Assembly (NCBI GenBank): GCA_014859985.1
Contig: JACZKN010000187.1
Span: forward strand, 1-11,489
Origin: Candidatus Krumholzibacteriia bacterium
Lineage (GTDB): Bacteria > Krumholzibacteriota > Krumholzibacteriia > LZORAL124-64-63
Reading direction: 5' to 3'
Length of the DNA stretch: 11,489 bases
This document shows, one piece after another, positions 8,673 to 11,489 of this stretch (position 1 is its first letter; every line of letters starts with the position of its first letter). Made by a program: the position numbers and the translations under genes. Under the pieces are notes generated by a model that did not search any database, had not been told where the DNA came from, and worked only from the letters and a program-made list of their open reading frames with translations.

Positions 8673-9530
8673 TCAGAGCAGGCGCAGCGCCCCCGGCAGC
8701 ACCCGCGCGTCCAGCGCGCGGTGCTCGCCGCAGTACTCGCCGTCCATGTAGACGGGCACCGGCGCCTCGGCCCGCAGTTGCAGCCAGGGGCTGCGGGCCC
8801 GGCCGATGCGCGCATCCCGCGGCTCGCGCCCCCGCAGGACCGGCCCCAGGGCGGTCAGGATGCCCAGGCGGCCCATGGCGGCCACCGTCACCAGGTCCAG
8901 CAGGCCGTCGTCGGTGCAGGCGGCCGGGCACAACTGGAAAGCCCCGCCCACCCGGCGGCCGTTCAGCAGCGCGCCGGTGGCCAACGGACCCGAGTACGAA
9001 CCGCCCTCCCACGCCAGATCCACCGGATAGGCGCGCAGCGCCGCCAGCGCCCGGGCCAGGGCCACGAAGTACAGGGCCGGCCCCCGCACGCCGCGCACCC
9101 GGTGGCTGAGGCGGTTCACCTCGGCCTCGAAGCCGAAGCCCAGGTTGTTGTGGAAACGCCCGGCCGCCCATGCGCCCAGGTCCATGCCCTGCTCCCGGCC
9201 GGCCGCGATGCGGGCCACCGCGGCCTCGGGGTCGCGGGGTATGCCGTGCTGCCAGGCGAAGTCGTTCCCGCTGCCGGCGGGGATGATCCCCAGGCGCTGG
9301 GCCGCCAGGTCGAGGCCCTGGATCACCTCGTGGACGGTGCCGTCCCCGCCCACGGCCACCACCGGATCGCCGCCGGCGTGGCGGGCCAGCTCGGTCGCGT
9401 GGCCCGGCCCCTCGGTCAAGGCGATCTGCGCCGTCAGGCCGTGGCGGGCGAAGGCGCGCACGAGACGGTCGGCCTCGGGGCCGCGGCGGGAGCGGCCCGC
9501 ACGGGGGTTGAGGATCAGAAAGGGGTGCAT
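8673..9530 (-). CDS. diacylglycerol/lipid kinase family protein (YegS/DgkB-like)
   Basis: This is a 285-residue lipid kinase of the DAGK catalytic family, transferring phosphate from a nucleotide triphosphate to a lipid such as diacylglycerol at the inner membrane face. The family motifs are all present: LILNPRAG (5-12), VVAVGGDGTVHEV (57-69, nucleotide-binding GGDGT), IIPAGSGNDFA (82-92), NNLGFGFEAEVNR, the CTDDGLLDLV segment and the C-terminal MDGEY (262-266). The length is typical for the family. The ATG at 9530 is chosen because the conserved first strand starts two residues later; an in-frame extension of 32 codons reaches into the intergenic promoter region and lacks similarity. No Shine-Dalgarno sequence lies at the normal distance (the nearest GGGAG is about 15 nt away), and a -10-like box sits 9 nt upstream, so translation may be leaderless. 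The exact lipid substrate cannot be told. Confidence 0.92.
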   Translation of the reverse strand: MHPFLILNPRAGRSRRGPEADRLVRAFARHGLTAQIALTEGPGHATELARHAGGDPVVAVGGDGTVHEVIQGLDLAAQRLGIIPAGSGNDFAWQHGIPRDPEAAVARIAAGREQGMDLGAWAAGRFHNNLGFGFEAEVNRLSHRVRGVRGPALYFVALARALAALRAYPVDLAWEGGSYSGPLATGALLNGRRVGGAFQLCPAACTDDGLLDLVTVAAMGRLGILTALGPVLRGREPRDARIGRARSPWLQLRAEAPVPVYMDGEYCGEHRALDARVLPGALRLL

Positions 9531-9539
9531 GGTGGTGCC

Positions 9540-9568
9540 ACTGTACTCCCGGTCGCGCCTCGATCCAA
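9540..9568 (-). promoter_or_regulatory. candidate promoter giving a near-leaderless lipid kinase transcript
   Basis: On the minus strand TTGGAT (9568-9563) and TACAGT (9545-9540) are 17 bp apart. The -10 ends 9 nt before the ATG at 9530, so the transcript would begin almost at the start codon. This fits the missing ribosome site. Confidence 0.33.
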
Positions 9569-9619
9569 CGGTGGTTTGGGCTGCCTCCGCGCGCATTTGA
9601 GGCGATTTTGTGATATTCA

Positions 9620-9649
9620 TTGACAAAAAAGAACATTCGTGCCCATCCT
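9620..9649 (+). promoter_or_regulatory. candidate promoter of the SdrD-B-like lipoprotein
   Basis: A perfect TTGACA (9620-9625) is followed after 18 bp by CATCCT (9644-9649), a weak -10. It lies in an AT-rich patch of the 175-nt gap between the divergent lipid kinase and lipoprotein genes, giving a leader of about 50 nt to the ATG at 9706. Confidence 0.4.
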
Positions 9650-9705
9650 ACGGAGCCATCGCTTGAAATTTTGATTCGATGCCCTGCACCGGAGGGAGGT
9701 CTCCT

Positions 9706-11489
9706 ATGACAGTGCGCGTTATCCTGGCTCTGCTCGCCGCCCTGGCCTTGGCAGCGGCGGGCTGCAGCGAGCCCACCGACCCCGCCCCGACGGACGGCGG
9801 GATCCGCAAGAACATCGACATCGTCGCCGTCGGGCTGGGCGGCATGGCCTGGGTCGACTTCGACGGCGACGGCGTCCGCGGCTTGGGCGACTTCGGCCTG
9901 GCCGGGGTCGAGGTCCACCTGCTGGACTGCGCCGGCACGCCCCTGGACACCATGGTGACCGACCCGGCCGGCCAGTACGGCTTCGGCGGCCTGATCGCCG
10001 GCGACTACGCCATCGGCTTCGTCCTGCCGGACGGGTACGCCTTCAGCCCCCAGGACCAGGGCGAGGATCCCGACGCCGACAGCGACGCCGACCCCGTGAC
10101 CGGGATCACCGCCTGCATCACCCTGGCTGACGAGGAACTGGACCTGACCGTCGACGCCGGCCTGGTCCCGGTCGTGGCGCCCCTGGGCGCGGTCGGCGAC
10201 CTGGTCTGGCTCGACGCCGACGGCGACGGCCTGCAGGACGAGGGCGAGCCGGGCCTGGCGGGCGTCGAGGTGCGCCTGTGGGAGTGCGCCGGCGCCGTCC
10301 TGGACACCACCTGGTCGGCCGCCGACGGCAGCTACGCCTTCACCGACCTGGCCGCCGGCAGCTACATGCTGCAGTTCATCCTGCCCGAGGGCTACGCCTT
10401 CAGCCCCAGCCTGGCCGTCGCGGACACGACCCTCGACAGCGACCCCGACCCCGCCACCGGCATCACCGCCTGCTTCACCCTGGGCGAGGGCGGCGAGGAC
10501 CCGACCCGCGACGCCGGCCTGGTGATGCTCCCCGTGGGGGAGAACTGCACCTACGGCAAGGGCTACTGGAAGACCCACACCGGGTGCGTGCGCGGCGAGG
10601 ACCGGGTCTCGGACCTCCTGCCCCAATACCTGGGCACTCCAGGTGGCGAACTGACCCTCGAAGTCTCCGACCCCTGCGAGGCCTTCGGCGTGCTCAGCGG
10701 CTTCCCCTACTGCGTGGACAAGTGCGGGTGCCGGCCGGACATGAGCAACGGCATCGTCAAGCTCTACGCCCACCTGCTGGCCACCAAGCTGAACATCGCC
10801 CACGGCGCCGACGACGCGGACATCGCGGACATCGTCGCCGACGCGGACGCCTTCCTGGCCGACCACGACTGGCACGCCTGGGACGGCCTGGACCAGGACG
10901 GCCGCCACATGATCCTGGGCTGGAAGGATGCCGTGGAGGACTACAACGAGGGGCGCACCGGACCGGGCCACTGCGACCATTGCGGGGACGACGACGATGA
11001 CGACGACGATGATCACGACGATGACGATGACGATGACGATGATGACGATAATGTTACCAAGCAGAATAATAAGGTTAATATCATATTTACAATTGGTGGA
11101 AGGGGCGAGGAGGAGTGGGAAGATGATGATGAAGATGAATCTGATTATGAAGCTGAAGATGACGTTACCGAAGACGAGGATGAAGAGGTTTCTACTGACG
11201 AAGACAGTGACGTGGAGGAAGATGATGAGGAAGAAGAAGAAGAGGAAGAGGAAGAGGAGGTTGTGAAGCCACAAAGACGGAAACCTTCGCAAAATCGTCG
11301 CCTTCACGCAGAAGAATTCGCAGCAGTGCTTGACCCGTCACCTCAGTCAGGATTACTCGACCAACTCAAACTATTAATGGCCGCCAATCCAAACGACAAG
11401 TCTATACAAAAGTGCGCTGATGTCTATCAGGAAGACCTCAAGGCTCAAAAGACCAAGCTTGATAAGAAACACCAAAAGCAAAAGGACAA
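9706..11489 (+). CDS. lipoprotein with two SdrD-B-like repeats and a GYWKxH domain, running into a foreign-looking acidic tail (partial)
   Basis: The ATG at 9706 follows an ideal GGAGGGAGG by 6 nt. Residues 1-19 form a lipoprotein signal peptide with lipobox AAGC (Cys20), so the mature protein is lipid-anchored. Two SdrD-B-like repeats follow (about 42-153 and 161-273), each with a WxDxDGDG Ca-binding-type loop, a GLAGVEVxLxxCAG core, a DxxGxYxF strand and a TGITACxTL end. Next comes a Cys-rich domain (about 281-424) with CTYGKGYWKTHTGC and YAHLLATKLNIAHGA, a pattern known from secreted bacterial proteins with SdrD-B repeats (GYWKNH-type domain). CDHCG then leads into 20 Asp and one His (428-448). 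From residue 449 the codon use and composition change abruptly and the chain becomes acidic, then Lys-rich, with no stop by the window end (594 residues visible). The bacterial part is secure to about residue 427; whether the rest belongs to the same gene is doubtful. Confidence 0.85.
   Translation, partial: MTVRVILALLAALALAAAGCSEPTDPAPTDGGIRKNIDIVAVGLGGMAWVDFDGDGVRGLGDFGLAGVEVHLLDCAGTPLDTMVTDPAGQYGFGGLIAGDYAIGFVLPDGYAFSPQDQGEDPDADSDADPVTGITACITLADEELDLTVDAGLVPVVAPLGAVGDLVWLDADGDGLQDEGEPGLAGVEVRLWECAGAVLDTTWSAADGSYAFTDLAAGSYMLQFILPEGYAFSPSLAVADTTLDSDPDPATGITACFTLGEGGEDPTRDAGLVMLPVGENCTYGKGYWKTHTGCVRGEDRVSDLLPQYLGTPGGELTLEVSDPCEAFGVLSGFPYCVDKCGCRPDMSNGIVKLYAHLLATKLNIAHGADDADIADIVADADAFLADHDWHAWDGLDQDGRHMILGWKDAVEDYNEGRTGPGHCDHCGDDDDDDDDDHDDDDDDDDDDDNVTKQNNKVNIIFTIGGRGEEEWEDDDEDESDYEAEDDVTEDEDEEVSTDEDSDVEEDDEEEEEEEEEEEVVKPQRRKPSQNRRLHAEEFAAVLDPSPQSGLLDQLKLLMAANPNDKSIQKCADVYQEDLKAQKTKLDKKHQKQKD
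10987..11049 (+). repeat. GAC/GAT poly-aspartate tract
   Basis: Twenty-one codons encode 20 Asp and one His (codon 11014-11016). It starts GAC-rich and becomes alternating: GACGAT repeats four times at 11017-11040. Such a tract exists in many unrelated genomes, making it an easy place for assembly to join unrelated molecules. It is also the boundary at which base composition changes. Confidence 0.9.
11050..11489 (+). other. composition-shifted segment, probable chimeric join or recently acquired DNA
   Basis: G+C counted by hand is 43/60 at 10861-10920 but 18/60 at 11041-11100, 28/60 at 11341-11400 and 26/60 at 11401-11460. Codons nearly absent upstream become common: GAT, AAT, AAA, TTA, ATA, AGA. 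The encoded segment (residues 449-594) is NVTKQNNKVNIIFTIGG, then a long Asp/Glu region with 11 Glu in a row (11227-11259), a basic KPQRRKPSQNRR patch, LLDQLKLLMAANPNDKSIQK, and a Lys/Gln-rich helical end. It resembles low-complexity proteins of protists, algae or giant viruses more than anything else here. No function can be assigned. Confidence 0.7.

Noticed and set aside
8017..11307. A 1096-codon open frame on the minus strand
   Set aside because: It is antisense to the lipoprotein gene and out of frame with the lipid kinase and membrane protein it also covers. The Ile/Val/Phe-rich start is just the complement of the GAT/GAA acidic codons.

Overview
The first ~11.0 kb is very GC-rich bacterial chromosome. 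Its gene content is an exported protein ending in a FlgD-like/type-A sorting domain with a PNPFNP motif, a Ser/Thr kinase fused to a PD40 propeller, an SdrD-B-like lipoprotein, an exported SagB-type nitroreductase, and a small secreted protein ending SWGEMKALFK. This set resembles uncultured FCB-type lineages such as Krumholzibacteriota, Eisenbacteria or Latescibacterota. The phylum is an inference from gene style; there is no rRNA or tRNA in the window.

Layout, left to right. (1) A DMT/EamA permease on the minus strand starts at a TTG (1121). Its frame stays open to the window edge, well past the last transmembrane helix. (2) After a 300-nt divergent gap comes a small secreted protein of unknown function (+). 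(3) A GC hairpin marks the convergence with a large minus-strand receptor-like Ser/Thr kinase. (4) The kinase is divergent from an exported SagB/ThcOx-like nitroreductase (+). (5) A perfect 15-bp hairpin separates the nitroreductase from a convergent beta-helix/Ig-like/sorting-domain surface protein (-). The signal peptide of that protein is cut off from the rest by an in-frame TGA. (6) A small four-helix membrane protein and a YegS/DgkB-type lipid kinase follow on the minus strand, possibly as one transcript. (7) Divergent from these is a lipoprotein (+) with two SdrD-B-like repeats and a GYWKxH domain that runs into a poly-aspartate tract.

At the poly-Asp tract (10987-11049) the sequence changes character. 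The downstream ~440 bases are far less GC-rich, use different codons (GAT, AAT, TTA, ATA, AGA), and encode an acidic then lysine-rich low-complexity protein in the same open frame to the window end. The likeliest explanation is a chimeric join through a shared GAC/GAT repeat with a eukaryotic or giant-virus-like sequence. A real fusion cannot be excluded from the sequence alone.

The genes do not form one obvious pathway. The common theme is the cell envelope: four exported proteins, two integral membrane proteins, a membrane-anchored sensor kinase and a lipid kinase. I see no CRISPR array, tRNA, rRNA, transposase or phage gene, and no convincing new multi-gene system. The two points most worth checking are the composition break at ~11.0 kb and the nonsense codon at 7896-7898.
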